Shown: one piece after another, positions 7,662-16,618 of the stretch
Position numbering within the stretch: position 1 is the first letter of the stretch
Layout of the letters: every line of letters starts with the position of its first letter
Assembly: GCA_937910305.1 (NCBI GenBank)
Contig: CALEPS010000059.1
Coordinates: forward strand, 1-38,107
Reading direction: 5' to 3'
DNA length: 38,107 nucleotides
Origin: an uncultured Bacteroidales bacterium
GTDB lineage: Bacteria; Bacteroidota; Bacteroidia; Bacteroidales; Paludibacteraceae
Position numbers and translations under genes: made by a program
Notes under the pieces: generated by a model
The model's database searches: none
Seen by the model: the letters and a program-made list of their open reading frames with translations, nothing else
Told to the model about the DNA's origin: nothing

Positions 7662-10600
7662 ATGAATAGACGTTTTATTTCTTTCTGTTGCGCTGTTTTA
7701 TGCGCAATCACATTGAGTGCAACGACTATTGATGTTGCACCCGGAAGCGGAACACTCAAGTCTGCAGTAAATGCGGCTACTGCTGGTGACATCTTGATTT
7801 TAACAGAAGGTACGTACACCGAATCATCCGTCAAACCGACTGTTGCTCTTACCATCAAAGCGGCAGAAGGTACACATCCTATCATCAGCCTCACCAGCCG
7901 ATTTGAGATTAAAGCCGATTTTACCCTTCAAGGTGTACAATTGGAAAGTACCGGCGAAGCGATTCGTATGATTCCCGGAAGCAGTCCTTACAATGTTACG
8001 GTGAAAGACTGCGAACTGAAAGGTTGCCCGAGTTATTTCATTCGAGCATACAATACAGACCAAACCAGTCCGTATATTAACAATCTTACTATCGACAACT
8101 GCGTGTTCCTCATGGGTTCAGAGGCAGCTAATACGGCTCGCGGTATCGCTGCGACAAAAACCCAAAATCAATTAGGAAACCTGATTGTTCGTAATAGCAC
8201 CTTTGATGGCGGTGTCAATGGAACCGGACGTATAATATACTTGCATTCAGGTGATGAGAATGCAGTTATACCTCTGCAAGGTGTTTGCGAAGTGGACCAT
8301 TGCACGTTCTATAACACGACAGATACGCGAGGCGTTTATTTGGCTAATATTGGAGGAAGTCATGTAACCAATTGCATTTTCATGAACGCTAACGAAGTTG
8401 CCGGAGGAGTAAGTTTCGCATTGTATGGTAGTGAATCGCATATCGAAAACTGCCTCACATGGTTAGCTCCGGTCAAACTGTCTACCGGCGCTACTCAGAC
8501 TAATTGCGTTAACCGTAATCCGTATTTCGTCGATCCGGCGAACGGCAATTTCCAACTGGCAGCAAACAGCTCTGCTGTGGCTGCAGCTACAGATGGTTCT
8601 AATCTTGGAGACCCGCGTTGGGGCGTTTCGACAGAACCATATAACAATGACAATGATCCGTATGACCCGTACAAAAAGCCCTATTCTATGGCTCCGACTA
8701 CTAATTCCGTCAAAGTGATTTGGCAGATGTCCGAAGAGGCTGAACCGACAGAGGCATTGGTTTACTACGGAACAGACTCTACAAACCTCAATATGCAAAT
8801 TGCTACCAGCGATGGTTGGGTAGTAGCTGACGAAGGATATGTGCATGTCGTTACATTGCCGAATTTGCAACCTAACACACGCTATTATTTCACAGTCGGA
8901 AAGAACGCTAATCGCCGTTATCCGAAAATCAGTTGGACCAAGACTGCTCCGGAACAAGGAACGGCTTATCGCATCTTCTCCATCAGTGATATTCACGGTA
9001 ATGCGCGGAATAACTGGTCGAACATGCAGGATTTCATCTGTAATCTCAACTGCGACATTGCACTCATGAACGGCGATTTTGTTTCCAGTAAAGGAGATGA
9101 CCGGAATTGGAATAACTATTATTTCACTCCGGGGGCACAATTCTTAAGCCAAGTGCCTTGTATGTCTTCGCCGGGTAACCATGAGACAGGTGATCCGTTC
9201 ACCTATCGTTGGTCCTCGTTCTATGACTATTTCCACCAGTTTAGCCATGAAGGCGCGCCTGAAGGAGACACCATCGATCCGCGAGGAGAATCATATTTCC
9301 ATTTCGTTTATGGTAATGCGGATGTAATTATTTTGAATATCAACGGCGATCCTTCTTCTCCGGAATTCCTTCCCGGTAGCAAACAGTATAAGTGGGCTGA
9401 CTCTATTCTCAATGTATGTGATCGTCCGTGGATCCTCATCTGCCATCACGTAGGTGTTCATACTACCGGCTATCACGGTCAGTGGGCAGACGAACCGCGA
9501 CAGATGGGTACGCTTTTCGAAAAATATGCGGCGCAAGGCAAACATATCATCTCTCTTTCAGGCGATGACCACTCGTTCGAGCATCTCTATAAAGACGGTG
9601 TGCATTATGTTCGCCCGGGATGCGGAAGAGATGCCAACTATGCACAGCAGAAACAACTCAAAGACTTCAAATACTCCATGTTCTACAAGCAAGTATCCTG
9701 CTTCTCTACGTTTGACATGGCTGCCGATGCTTCGCATATCTACCTGACTGCATATGACTCTGTAGGTAATCCTTTCTATAACTACGATTTCTTGCTGAAC
9801 GGAGAAGTTATCAACCCTGCTGTTAACTTTACCGTACCGGCACAGGAAGTAAGTGTAGAAGACTCTATTATGCTTCGTTGGTTTACCTTCGATCCGGTGG
9901 GAGATGCTACCGTTTCGTTCTATTACTCGCAAACCGATAATGCTACCAGTGTCGAAGGAATGACTCCTATCGTTACCGGTCTGGACAACAAAGTAGAGAA
10001 ATATATGTGGCACACACGGAATATCAATCCGAAGGGCAAGTATTATATCTATGCAGTCATCACTTCCGGAGGAAAATCATATATGGGCAATAGACCGGCA
10101 GTGGTTAACCTCTTGGAAGATGTCACTCCTCCGCCTGCTCCATCTGATTTGACGGGTAGAATCAATAGCGGACAATACCGCTTGTATTGGGTCAACCCTA
10201 CTCATCTCATTCATCTCGATAACCTGCTGACCGATTTTAGCAATGGGCAGGATAAGATGACGAACGAAGGAGAAGACGGCGCTACGATGGCACTCAACGT
10301 TAGTGAAGGAGCACTCAAATGTGATTATAACATCTCCAAGGCTTGGGCGACCGCTTCAGCAGACTACGTGTTTGATGAAACCGTAGATATGAGTCAGACT
10401 CCGATCCTCACCTTTCGCCTCAAAGGAAACGGCACGTCCACTGCTCTGCGTATCGTGTGCAAGAACATGTCTGCCGGACATGAAGACTGGTGGTACACCG
10501 AAAAAATCACATTGGCTAAGAATACATGGGAAGACATCATGCTGGACTTGAGAACGCTGCAAGCATTTGACTGGTACAGCAATACCGACGAAAAGAACCG

Positions 10601-11051
10601 AGTAGATGGTGTTGTTCGGATTTCCTTCGGTGTCTCAACCGGCAGTTCTGTCAATGGTACGTTCTATCTGGATGATTTGCATATGAGCGGAGATATCTAT
10701 CCTGCTCCGGATTATGCCCAAACGGTAATCGTGCGCAAGGATAATGCGTTTCCGACTTCTCCGGCTGACGGAGTAGAGATATACCGAGGAACGGCAGAAA
10801 CATGCAACGATGCTTCAGCTGTTGTAGGACAAGTATATTACTACGGTGCTTTTGCAGCAGATGATCTCAATAACTGGTCTGCCCCGGAGACAGGCGCACA
10901 GTGGATTTCGGAGAATGTGATTGACAATACCGGTATAGATAATATAGAAGGAACCTCTGATGCTCAGAAATTCCTTCAAAATGGTCAATTGTACATCCGC
11001 CATGCTGCCGGCACATATTCGGTACTGGGACAACCGGTTGATGTAAAATAA
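7662..11051 (+). CDS. Exported beta-helix / purple-acid-phosphatase-like metallophosphatase fusion
   Basis: A 1,129-residue exported protein. A signal peptide (to about SATT, residue 22) is followed by a beta-helix region (~23-320) that ends with a NGNFQLA..GSNLGDPRWG segment like that of the upstream gene. Residues ~345-430 look like the fibronectin-type N-domain of purple acid phosphatases. Residues ~440-690 are a calcineurin-like metallophosphatase: D443-x-H445, G471-D472, G505-N506-H507-E508, H595-H596 and GDDH at 634-637. The usual last motif is GHxH, so the first His is replaced by Asp. Then come an Fn3-like domain near 820-860, a carbohydrate-binding-like sandwich (~870-1010) and the shared C-terminal tail (NGQLYIRHAAGTYSVLG). 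Likely a surface or secreted phosphoesterase, substrate unknown. Its TAA directly abuts the stop codon of the convergent next gene. Confidence 0.85.
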   Translation: MNRRFISFCCAVLCAITLSATTIDVAPGSGTLKSAVNAATAGDILILTEGTYTESSVKPTVALTIKAAEGTHPIISLTSRFEIKADFTLQGVQLESTGEAIRMIPGSSPYNVTVKDCELKGCPSYFIRAYNTDQTSPYINNLTIDNCVFLMGSEAANTARGIAATKTQNQLGNLIVRNSTFDGGVNGTGRIIYLHSGDENAVIPLQGVCEVDHCTFYNTTDTRGVYLANIGGSHVTNCIFMNANEVAGGVSFALYGSESHIENCLTWLAPVKLSTGATQTNCVNRNPYFVDPANGNFQLAANSSAVAAATDGSNLGDPRWGVSTEPYNNDNDPYDPYKKPYSMAPTTNSVKVIWQMSEEAEPTEALVYYGTDSTNLNMQIATSDGWVVADEGYVHVVTLPNLQPNTRYYFTVGKNANRRYPKISWTKTAPEQGTAYRIFSISDIHGNARNNWSNMQDFICNLNCDIALMNGDFVSSKGDDRNWNNYYFTPGAQFLSQVPCMSSPGNHETGDPFTYRWSSFYDYFHQFSHEGAPEGDTIDPRGESYFHFVYGNADVIILNINGDPSSPEFLPGSKQYKWADSILNVCDRPWILICHHVGVHTTGYHGQWADEPRQMGTLFEKYAAQGKHIISLSGDDHSFEHLYKDGVHYVRPGCGRDANYAQQKQLKDFKYSMFYKQVSCFSTFDMAADASHIYLTAYDSVGNPFYNYDFLLNGEVINPAVNFTVPAQEVSVEDSIMLRWFTFDPVGDATVSFYYSQTDNATSVEGMTPIVTGLDNKVEKYMWHTRNINPKGKYYIYAVITSGGKSYMGNRPAVVNLLEDVTPPPAPSDLTGRINSGQYRLYWVNPTHLIHLDNLLTDFSNGQDKMTNEGEDGATMALNVSEGALKCDYNISKAWATASADYVFDETVDMSQTPILTFRLKGNGTSTALRIVCKNMSAGHEDWWYTEKITLAKNTWEDIMLDLRTLQAFDWYSNTDEKNRVDGVVRISFGVSTGSSVNGTFYLDDLHMSGDIYPAPDYAQTVIVRKDNAFPTSPADGVEIYRGTAETCNDASAVVGQVYYYGAFAADDLNNWSAPETGAQWISENVIDNTGIDNIEGTSDAQKFLQNGQLYIRHAAGTYSVLGQPVDVK

Positions 11052-11621
11052 TTATTCCAATACAATCTGTCCGAAGAACTGCGGACAGTGGAAATTAGGG
11101 GTTGGCAGCTGTATCGGCTGCCAACTTACGTAATGAGGTTTCTTCGTCTTATCGGCACATTTATAGAAATTGACATTCAGTTTCTGCGGAAAGACAGGCC
11201 GGCTCTCCCTAAAGATCATATCCAACGGGATTTGCAATTCCACCTCCCATTCGAAGAGTCCGTCTTTCTCCTCAAAAGCCTCTCGCGGGAACGTGCATCT
11301 GCGCACTATCCGCGCCATCTCGTCCGCCGGAAACGGCACTACTTCTTCGGCTCGTCCTTTGCGCCTGGAACCGACCATTGCGCCAATGCAGTTGGTCTCG
11401 AAATTCATATAATGCTTTTCTCCCGGAACCTGGCAGAAGAACTCCACGCACGAGTCTTCCCAAACGGGTCCTTGGTCCGTTGTCGTCACCGCCCGCAGTT
11501 GCTCGCCTTTGACGCGGAAATGCAGGTATAATGAGTCGTGGTCGTTAGTCACTTCCACCGTGGTCTGCGGACAATAGGGATACTTGCTCCGCCAGTTGAC
11601 TTGATCAATTGCGTAAACCAT
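11052..11621 (-). CDS. CBM9-like carbohydrate-binding protein
   Basis: 189 residues without a signal peptide, so probably cytoplasmic as predicted. The sequence resembles family 9-type carbohydrate-binding modules (DOMON-like sandwich): TTVEVTNDHDSLYLHFRVKG, then VWEDSCVEFFCQVPGEKHYMNFETN, a WEVELQIPLDMIF strand and a C-terminal NVNFYKCADKTKKPHYVSW. The pattern 'WEDSCVEFF' followed by 'NFE.N..G' is characteristic of the family. It is the last gene of the minus operon beginning at 14,914 and lies 10 bp after the sugar-kinase-like gene, suggesting a role in handling a sugar or glycoside. Ligand and catalytic activity, if any, cannot be told from sequence. Confidence 0.75.
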   Translation of the reverse strand: MVYAIDQVNWRSKYPYCPQTTVEVTNDHDSLYLHFRVKGEQLRAVTTTDQGPVWEDSCVEFFCQVPGEKHYMNFETNCIGAMVGSRRKGRAEEVVPFPADEMARIVRRCTFPREAFEEKDGLFEWEVELQIPLDMIFRESRPVFPQKLNVNFYKCADKTKKPHYVSWQPIQLPTPNFHCPQFFGQIVLE

Positions 11622-11631
11622 AAACTATCAA

Positions 11632-12735
11632 TTACAAACGGGCAATAATGCTCTTCATCTGTTCTTCCACTTTCTCTTGCTCTTCCACCAGCCTCAGCTG
11701 CGCCTTGGTACGAACCAGATTATGCTCCGGATAAGCAATCTTGTAATACGTATCTCCATTGAGCCAGTCAGTGAAGAAACGCACTGTCTGCATATAACTG
11801 AGCAGCCGGCATCCGTACGGCAGCATCTCTTTCTCCAGCGGCGTGAGGAAGGTAGCTTCTTTCAGATATCCGCGTGTATAAGCCTCGAAGATCTCCAGAT
11901 CCACATGGATATTATCCAGATTCGGGTCATCCTCCGCACCTGTGTTAGCCGCCGTACGCATGAAATCGCCGAAATCGCTGAAGACAAATCCCGGCATCAC
12001 CGTATCCAGATCCACGATACAGATAGGCCGTCCTTTTTCGTCAAAGAGCACGTTGTTGACTTTCGTATCGCAGTGGTTGATATGCTTTCTCAGTTTCCCC
12101 TCGCGGAATAATATCTCCGCCAGACACATTCGTTCTCTACGGCTGTTGATGGCTTCCACAATATCTCTGCTCTCCTCCAGCCTCTGCCGGCGGACATCTG
12201 AGAGGGGACGATTTGCGGCTTCTGCTATCGCCTCATCCAACTGCTGCAGCCGAAACTCCATGTTATGGAAATTAGGTATCGACTCGCACAAGGCATTGAA
12301 TGGCAGGTCCGCCAACTGGCATTGGAACCGTCCGAACGCCTCGCCCGTCAGTTCGGCAGCCTTGGGTGTCACTTTCTCCTGCGACGTAGCCGGTTCTACC
12401 AGCACATAGAGCCGCCAGTAATTGCCGTCCGGACTCTTGTAAAACAGTTTGCCTTCCTTGGTAGGAATCAGATGCAGGACCTTTCGCTCGATATTTTCCT
12501 CACGGGCAATCAACAACTTCTCGCGGATATGGGAGGTCACAATCTCGATATTACGCATCAGTCCCTCCACATCCTTGAAGATATTATGGTTGATGCGTTG
12601 CAGGCAATACGAGGTCTCACCTATCCGTTTCGCCGGCACGACGAATGAGTCATTGATGAACCCTACGCGCAGCGGTTGCGGTTGCTCTATCTCATTCCAG
12701 ATCGCAAAATGCTTCAGTATTTCTGTCTCTTTCAT
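11632..12735 (-). CDS. NahK-like sugar kinase (APH fold)
   Basis: 367-residue protein of the aminoglycoside-phosphotransferase/choline-kinase fold. The catalytic loop HCDTKVNNVLFD lies near residue 220 (Brenner motif HxDxxxxN), followed by the metal-binding IVDLDT. The N-terminal part GFINDSFVV and YCLQRINHNIFKDVEGLM is very like N-acetylhexosamine 1-kinase (NahK) and its Bacteroidales relatives rather than antibiotic-modifying enzymes. The predicted reaction is ATP-dependent phosphorylation of a free amino sugar or similar hexose in the cytoplasm. It is encoded between a HAD phosphatase (22 bp upstream) and a CBM9-like protein (10 bp downstream). The exact substrate is not established. Confidence 0.8.
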   Translation of the reverse strand: MKETEILKHFAIWNEIEQPQPLRVGFINDSFVVPAKRIGETSYCLQRINHNIFKDVEGLMRNIEIVTSHIREKLLIAREENIERKVLHLIPTKEGKLFYKSPDGNYWRLYVLVEPATSQEKVTPKAAELTGEAFGRFQCQLADLPFNALCESIPNFHNMEFRLQQLDEAIAEAANRPLSDVRRQRLEESRDIVEAINSRRERMCLAEILFREGKLRKHINHCDTKVNNVLFDEKGRPICIVDLDTVMPGFVFSDFGDFMRTAANTGAEDDPNLDNIHVDLEIFEAYTRGYLKEATFLTPLEKEMLPYGCRLLSYMQTVRFFTDWLNGDTYYKIAYPEHNLVRTKAQLRLVEEQEKVEEQMKSIIARL

Positions 12736-12737
12736 AA

Positions 12738-12774
12738 TGAATTAGGGAATTAGAGAGTTAGGGAATTAGGGATT
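12738..12774. repeat. 8-bp-period repeat carrying the stop codon of the HAD gene
   Basis: Four near-copies of GAATTAGG (GAATTAGG, GAATTAGA, GAGTTAGG, GAATTAGG) lie between the kinase start and the HAD gene. On the minus strand the last codons of the HAD phosphatase (S-L-I-P and the stop) are read from this repeat. It is similar to the purine-rich tail of the repeat cluster near 3,530-3,585. Confidence 0.75.
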
Positions 12775-13381
12775 TCAGTTCTTCGATCGAACCACATGTC
12801 CGCCATCCGGCGAACAGCTCTCCCGCTTTTCTATTCTTCTCCAGATCATCCACATAAACGGTATTTGCAGCATCCGGGTGCGCCTCACGAATAACATGTT
12901 CGAAGATCTCTTTGTTCGGCTTCGCCATATGCAGGTGGTGGGAAGCAAAGACCGCGTCAAAATAGTTCCCCAACCGGTATTGCTCCCATATAGGGTCCCA
13001 GTGCAACTGGTTGGAATTGGAGAGCAGGATAGTCCTGTATCCTTTCTCCCGCAGAGATGCGATATAATCCAGCCTCTCCTGCGGAAGCGTATCCAACATA
13101 CTCAGCCATGCTTCGCGGATCTGATCGACCGTCGTGCCCGGATAGCAGTATTCCTGCAACGTAGCCAGAAACTCTCCGGTAGATATATTTCCGTACTCAT
13201 AGTCGTGCATCAACTGCTTCGAAGCGGCACTCACAGCCACCACTCCTTCGCCCTCATCGTCTATACCGAGAATATTACGGATATTCTCCTCCGGCATCAG
13301 CCGTTTGAAATTACTCACACACCGCGGCACATCCAGGTTGATGATCACGCCGCCTAAATCAAAAACGATAGTATTAGCCAT
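12758..13381 (-). CDS. HAD-superfamily phosphatase (YihX-like)
   Basis: 207-residue cytoplasmic HAD hydrolase with an alpha-helical cap. Motif I is VFDLGGVI near residue 8, with Gly rather than Asp two places after the nucleophile, as in the YihX (alpha-D-glucose-1-phosphate phosphatase) group. Motif II is ILLSNSN, motif III Lys in AKPNKEIFEH, motif IV VYVDDLEKN. A sugar-phosphate substrate is suggested by the family and by the neighbouring kinase, but not proven. The start abuts the stop of the upstream DUF4874/DUF4832 gene with no gap, so the two are probably translationally coupled. Its last residues come from a short tandem repeat. Confidence 0.85.
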   Translation of the reverse strand: MANTIVFDLGGVIINLDVPRCVSNFKRLMPEENIRNILGIDDEGEGVVAVSAASKQLMHDYEYGNISTGEFLATLQEYCYPGTTVDQIREAWLSMLDTLPQERLDYIASLREKGYRTILLSNSNQLHWDPIWEQYRLGNYFDAVFASHHLHMAKPNKEIFEHVIREAHPDAANTVYVDDLEKNRKAGELFAGWRTCGSIEELKSLIP

Positions 13382-14914
13382 TTATTGAACCATTTGACCG
13401 TTTACGGTATATTTCTTCCCGTCTTGCGTCAAGACAAGCACCTGGCCGTCTTCCAGCACCTTCTGACAGCTGACAGCCGAGTGAGGGCTGACCTCCTCTA
13501 TTCCTTCCGGCAGTATTCCCGGATCTTTCGGAGCGGAATTGGAGATAGTGATCGACGCATTCAGGTCGTTATATCCGGTATTGTTGTCCCACACATTCTT
13601 GTTGCCGAACCGCACGGCATAGCGCGGATCGTTCTTGATCGACTCATGCCTATCGGGCATCCAGAGATACAGGTCATACGAACCTTCCTCCACATCCGAA
13701 GGTATATCCACTTGTTCGCGGATAAGACTCCATGTTCCGTTCGGCAGCCAGCGTCTGGGATCGGCATTCAGTTTCAGAGTGTAGGTCTTGCTGCTGTTCT
13801 TGAGGACGAGATAGACGGGACGCTCGTTGTACAGCGGAGCGTATCCCACATTACGCAGCGAAATGACCACATTCGCCTTTCCGCCCGGAGCCGCCTGGTC
13901 GCTATACTGCGCGCTCATCAGGTTGTAGCGGTAACCCATATAGACGTTGAGCGTGTCGAACAGTCCGCTGCTTCTCCATCTGCCCGTCACCGGCGTGGCG
14001 TATGTAGATCCGCAGAACGACCAGTGGTAAGTAGCCATCTCCGAAGGAGCCTGCGTATATCTTTTCTTCGCCAGTGCATCGTCGTCATCGATATTCGTCT
14101 CGCCGCCATTCGGGGTATAGAGGCAATGGGTAGCCACATACCGGCGCATTTTCGGGTCGTCGCCACTGTCGTCGCTTGCATACGTACCCATATTGCCCCA
14201 GTCATGCAGGAAGGCGTCGTTATGACATCCCATGCGCGCTTTCTGAGTCCCGCTGAATCCTTCCGCCGCCGTGAGAGGGGTCTTGTCTTTCAGATACTCC
14301 TGCTGAATCATCGGATAGCGGAACAAGATAAACATAGCCGCCGGCGTGTTCTCGAACAGGTATTCGATCACCTTCCTTCTGTTCGCTGTCATATGCTGCG
14401 TCTTGTCGCCATAGTTGGTAGAGTAATACCATTCGCCCCAGACGCCGACAAACCCTGCCTCCAGCACATATATCACATCCTCGTTGGCTTCCAGATGCGG
14501 TTTCAACTGCTGCAGGTGGCGGTGTACCCATTCCGGCGTAGCATCCACCTTATCGCTCTCGCGCTCGGTATAGGCGAAACGCAGCACACATTTCAAGCCC
14601 ATGTCGCGGAGCGTCTGCATGTCTTCGTCAAAACCGTTCAGGACTGCTTGCGGCAGATCCTGAGACTTGAAATTGCCGAAGTTGTACAGCACAACCGGCA
14701 TGGTCATCTTGTCGTTTTTTCCCCAATTGGAATCAATATGGTTCTTAACGCGGTAAGGACTGCTCTCCGACACCTTGCCGTTTAACTCTTCCGTAAAACC
14801 GCGTTCAGGGTTTTTGAAGACAGTGGTGTTGTCCGGCGTGTAGGTCACTACAGAGGCATTCAGTGAGATCATAGAGGCTATGAGCAAGCCCGATAAAAAG
14901 AGAATCTTTTTCAT
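13382..14914 (-). CDS. Exported DUF4874/DUF4832 glycoside-hydrolase-like protein with shared tail
   Basis: First gene of the four-gene minus operon. The start is set at MKKILFLSGLLIASMISLNA, a signal peptide; the ATG three codons earlier (14923) is equally possible. Longer frames reaching 15,037 are excluded because they cross the promoter. The mature part opens with NPERGFTEEL, then MPVVLYNFGNF, CVLRFAYTE, and GFVGVWGEWYYS, the TIM-barrel-like DUF4874 pattern, followed by the DUF4832 part with SQYSDQAAPGG and NVGYAPLYNERP. These families are related to glycoside hydrolases, but no activity is assigned here. The protein ends with the shared tail (EDGQVLVLTQDGKKYTVNG). The segment SPHSAVSC just before the tail is encoded by a heptad repeat. 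Confidence 0.85.
   Translation of the reverse strand: MKKILFLSGLLIASMISLNASVVTYTPDNTTVFKNPERGFTEELNGKVSESSPYRVKNHIDSNWGKNDKMTMPVVLYNFGNFKSQDLPQAVLNGFDEDMQTLRDMGLKCVLRFAYTERESDKVDATPEWVHRHLQQLKPHLEANEDVIYVLEAGFVGVWGEWYYSTNYGDKTQHMTANRRKVIEYLFENTPAAMFILFRYPMIQQEYLKDKTPLTAAEGFSGTQKARMGCHNDAFLHDWGNMGTYASDDSGDDPKMRRYVATHCLYTPNGGETNIDDDDALAKKRYTQAPSEMATYHWSFCGSTYATPVTGRWRSSGLFDTLNVYMGYRYNLMSAQYSDQAAPGGKANVVISLRNVGYAPLYNERPVYLVLKNSSKTYTLKLNADPRRWLPNGTWSLIREQVDIPSDVEEGSYDLYLWMPDRHESIKNDPRYAVRFGNKNVWDNNTGYNDLNASITISNSAPKDPGILPEGIEEVSPHSAVSCQKVLEDGQVLVLTQDGKKYTVNGQMVQ
13465..13492. repeat. 7-bp-period repeat inside a coding sequence
   Basis: GACAGCT, GACAGCC, GAGTGAG, GGCTGAC in tandem, in frame near the 3' end of the DUF4874/DUF4832 gene. 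Related in sequence to the intergenic block at 1806-1873. Confidence 0.55.
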
Positions 14915-14941
14915 ATCCGCCATATTTTGCAATTTACGCTG

Positions 14942-14973
14942 CAAATTTACTGCTTTTTTTGCATATATGCAAG
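14942..14973 (-). promoter_or_regulatory. Promoter of the DUF4874/DUF4832-HAD-kinase-CBM9 operon
   Basis: Minus-strand CTTG (14973-14970), 20-nt spacer with A-tract and GCAG, then TAAATTTG (14949-14942). It points away from the proS promoter, and the two -33 elements are only a few bases apart. Confidence 0.8.
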
Positions 14974-14978
14974 TTTTT

Positions 14979-15010
14979 TTTGTATATTTCAAAAAAAAGC
15001 AGTATCTTTG
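14979..15010 (+). promoter_or_regulatory. Promoter of proS
   Basis: TTTG at 14979-14982, 20-nt spacer ending in an A-tract and GCAG, TATCTTTG at 15003-15010. Together with the divergent promoter it makes a near-symmetric ~70-bp block that recurs at 19,719-19,787. Confidence 0.85.
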
Positions 15011-15096
15011 CACCCGCTTAAGTTCTCCGGTATGCAAAACAGCATTTTACATCCCGGCTTGAAATAACTGATAATCATTAAATTCTACATAACTAA

Positions 15097-16587
15097 ATGG
15101 CTAATTTTCAGAAATTGACTCCTCGTTCCGAGGACTATTCCAAGTGGTATAACGAACTGGTAGTGAAGGCGGATCTGGCAGAGCAGAGCGCTGTACGCGG
15201 CTGTATGGTGATCAAGCCGTACGGCTATGCCATATGGGAGACCATTCAGGCGGAGTTGGACCGCCGGTTCAAAGAGAAAGGGGTGAAGAACGCCTATTTC
15301 CCACTGCTGATTCCTAAATCCTTCCTGAGCCGCGAGGCGGAGCACGTAGAGGGTTTTGCCAAAGAGTGCGCCGTGGTAACCCACCACAGGCTGATGAACG
15401 ACCCGAACGGCAAGGGTGTGGTGGTCGATCCGCAGGCCAAACTGGAGGAGGAACTGATCATCCGTCCGACCTCGGAGACCATCATCTGGAGCACCTACAA
15501 GAACTGGATCTCGTCCTACCGCGATCTGCCTATCCTTTGCAACCAGTGGTGCAACGTGATGCGCTGGGAGATGCGTACGCGTCTGTTCCTCCGCACGGCG
15601 GAGTTCCTCTGGCAGGAGGGTCATACCGCCCATGCCACCAAAGAGGAAGCGGAGGATTATGCACGCCAGATGCTGGATGTATATGCTGATTTTGCAACTA
15701 ATGTGATGGCTATTCCGGTGGTGAAAGGTGTGAAGTCGCCGAACGAGCGTTTCGCCGGCGCACTCAACACCTATTGCATCGAGGCGATGATGCAGGACGG
15801 CAAGGCGCTGCAGGCCGGTACAAGCCACTTCCTGGGACAGAACTTCGCCAAATCGTTCGACGTACAGTTCCTCAACAAAGAGAACAAATACGAATACGTA
15901 TGGGCTACGTCCTGGGGCGTTTCAACGCGTCTGATGGGTGCGCTCATCATGACCCACTCCGATGACAACGGACTCGTTCTGCCGCCGCATCTGGCACCGA
16001 TCCAAGTGGTTATCGTACCTATCTTCAAGAAACAGGACGATCTGGAGAAACTGCTGGTTAAACTGAACCCGATAGCGGATGAGCTCAAAGCTCTCGGTAT
16101 CCGCGTCAAGGTCGATACGGACGAGAAATACACGCCGGGATACAAGTTCGCCGACTATGAACTGAAAGGCGTACCGGTTCGTCTGGCTATGGGCGGCCGA
16201 GACCTGGAGAACGGCACGATTGAGATTGCGCGCCGCGACACACAGACCAAAGAGACCATTTCTATTGACGGCATCGTAGAGATCGTGAAGAACCTGCTGG
16301 AAGAGATCCAGAAGAACCTGCTGCAGAAAGCGCTGGATTTCCGTATCGCCAACACCCGCGAGGTGAACAGCTACGACGAGTTCAAAGAGGAACTGAAGAA
16401 AGGCGGTTTCCTGCTCGCCCATTGGGACGGCACCGCCGAGACCGAGCAACGCATCAAGGACGAGACCAAGGCTACTATCCGTTGTATCCCTCTGGCAGAC
16501 CTGCCGGGACACAAGAACGAACCGGGTACCTGTATGGTCACCGGCAAACCGTCCGCAGGCAGGGTTATTTTCGCCCTCAATTACTAA
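15097..16587 (+). CDS. proS: Prolyl-tRNA synthetase
   Basis: Cytoplasmic class II aminoacyl-tRNA synthetase that charges tRNA-Pro. The 496-residue length and sequence indicate the archaeal/eukaryote-like short form usual in Bacteroidetes, without the INS editing domain of long bacterial ProS. Motif 2 is legible as RWEMRTRLFLRTAEFLWQEGH and motif 3 lies around TSWGVSTRLMGALIM. The anticodon-binding domain covers ~285-400 (APIQVVIVPIF, VRLAMGGRDLE), and the C-terminal extension ends at CMVTGKPSAGRVIFALNY. The leader between promoter and ATG is about 80 nt. Identification is very secure. Confidence 0.98.
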   Translation: MANFQKLTPRSEDYSKWYNELVVKADLAEQSAVRGCMVIKPYGYAIWETIQAELDRRFKEKGVKNAYFPLLIPKSFLSREAEHVEGFAKECAVVTHHRLMNDPNGKGVVVDPQAKLEEELIIRPTSETIIWSTYKNWISSYRDLPILCNQWCNVMRWEMRTRLFLRTAEFLWQEGHTAHATKEEAEDYARQMLDVYADFATNVMAIPVVKGVKSPNERFAGALNTYCIEAMMQDGKALQAGTSHFLGQNFAKSFDVQFLNKENKYEYVWATSWGVSTRLMGALIMTHSDDNGLVLPPHLAPIQVVIVPIFKKQDDLEKLLVKLNPIADELKALGIRVKVDTDEKYTPGYKFADYELKGVPVRLAMGGRDLENGTIEIARRDTQTKETISIDGIVEIVKNLLEEIQKNLLQKALDFRIANTREVNSYDEFKEELKKGGFLLAHWDGTAETEQRIKDETKATIRCIPLADLPGHKNEPGTCMVTGKPSAGRVIFALNY

Positions 16588-16618
16588 TTGGCATAATCTT
16601 TGCAAGTAGCCTATTGAC

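Noticed and set aside
11632..12735. Aminoglycoside resistance kinase
   Set aside because: The fold is shared, but the N-terminal INDSFVV/LQRINHNIF pattern fits NahK-like sugar kinases, and the operon context is carbohydrate-related.
14915..15037. Longer N-terminus for the DUF4874/DUF4832 protein starting at 15,037
   Set aside because: It would place the start upstream of the promoter boxes and in front of a good signal peptide.
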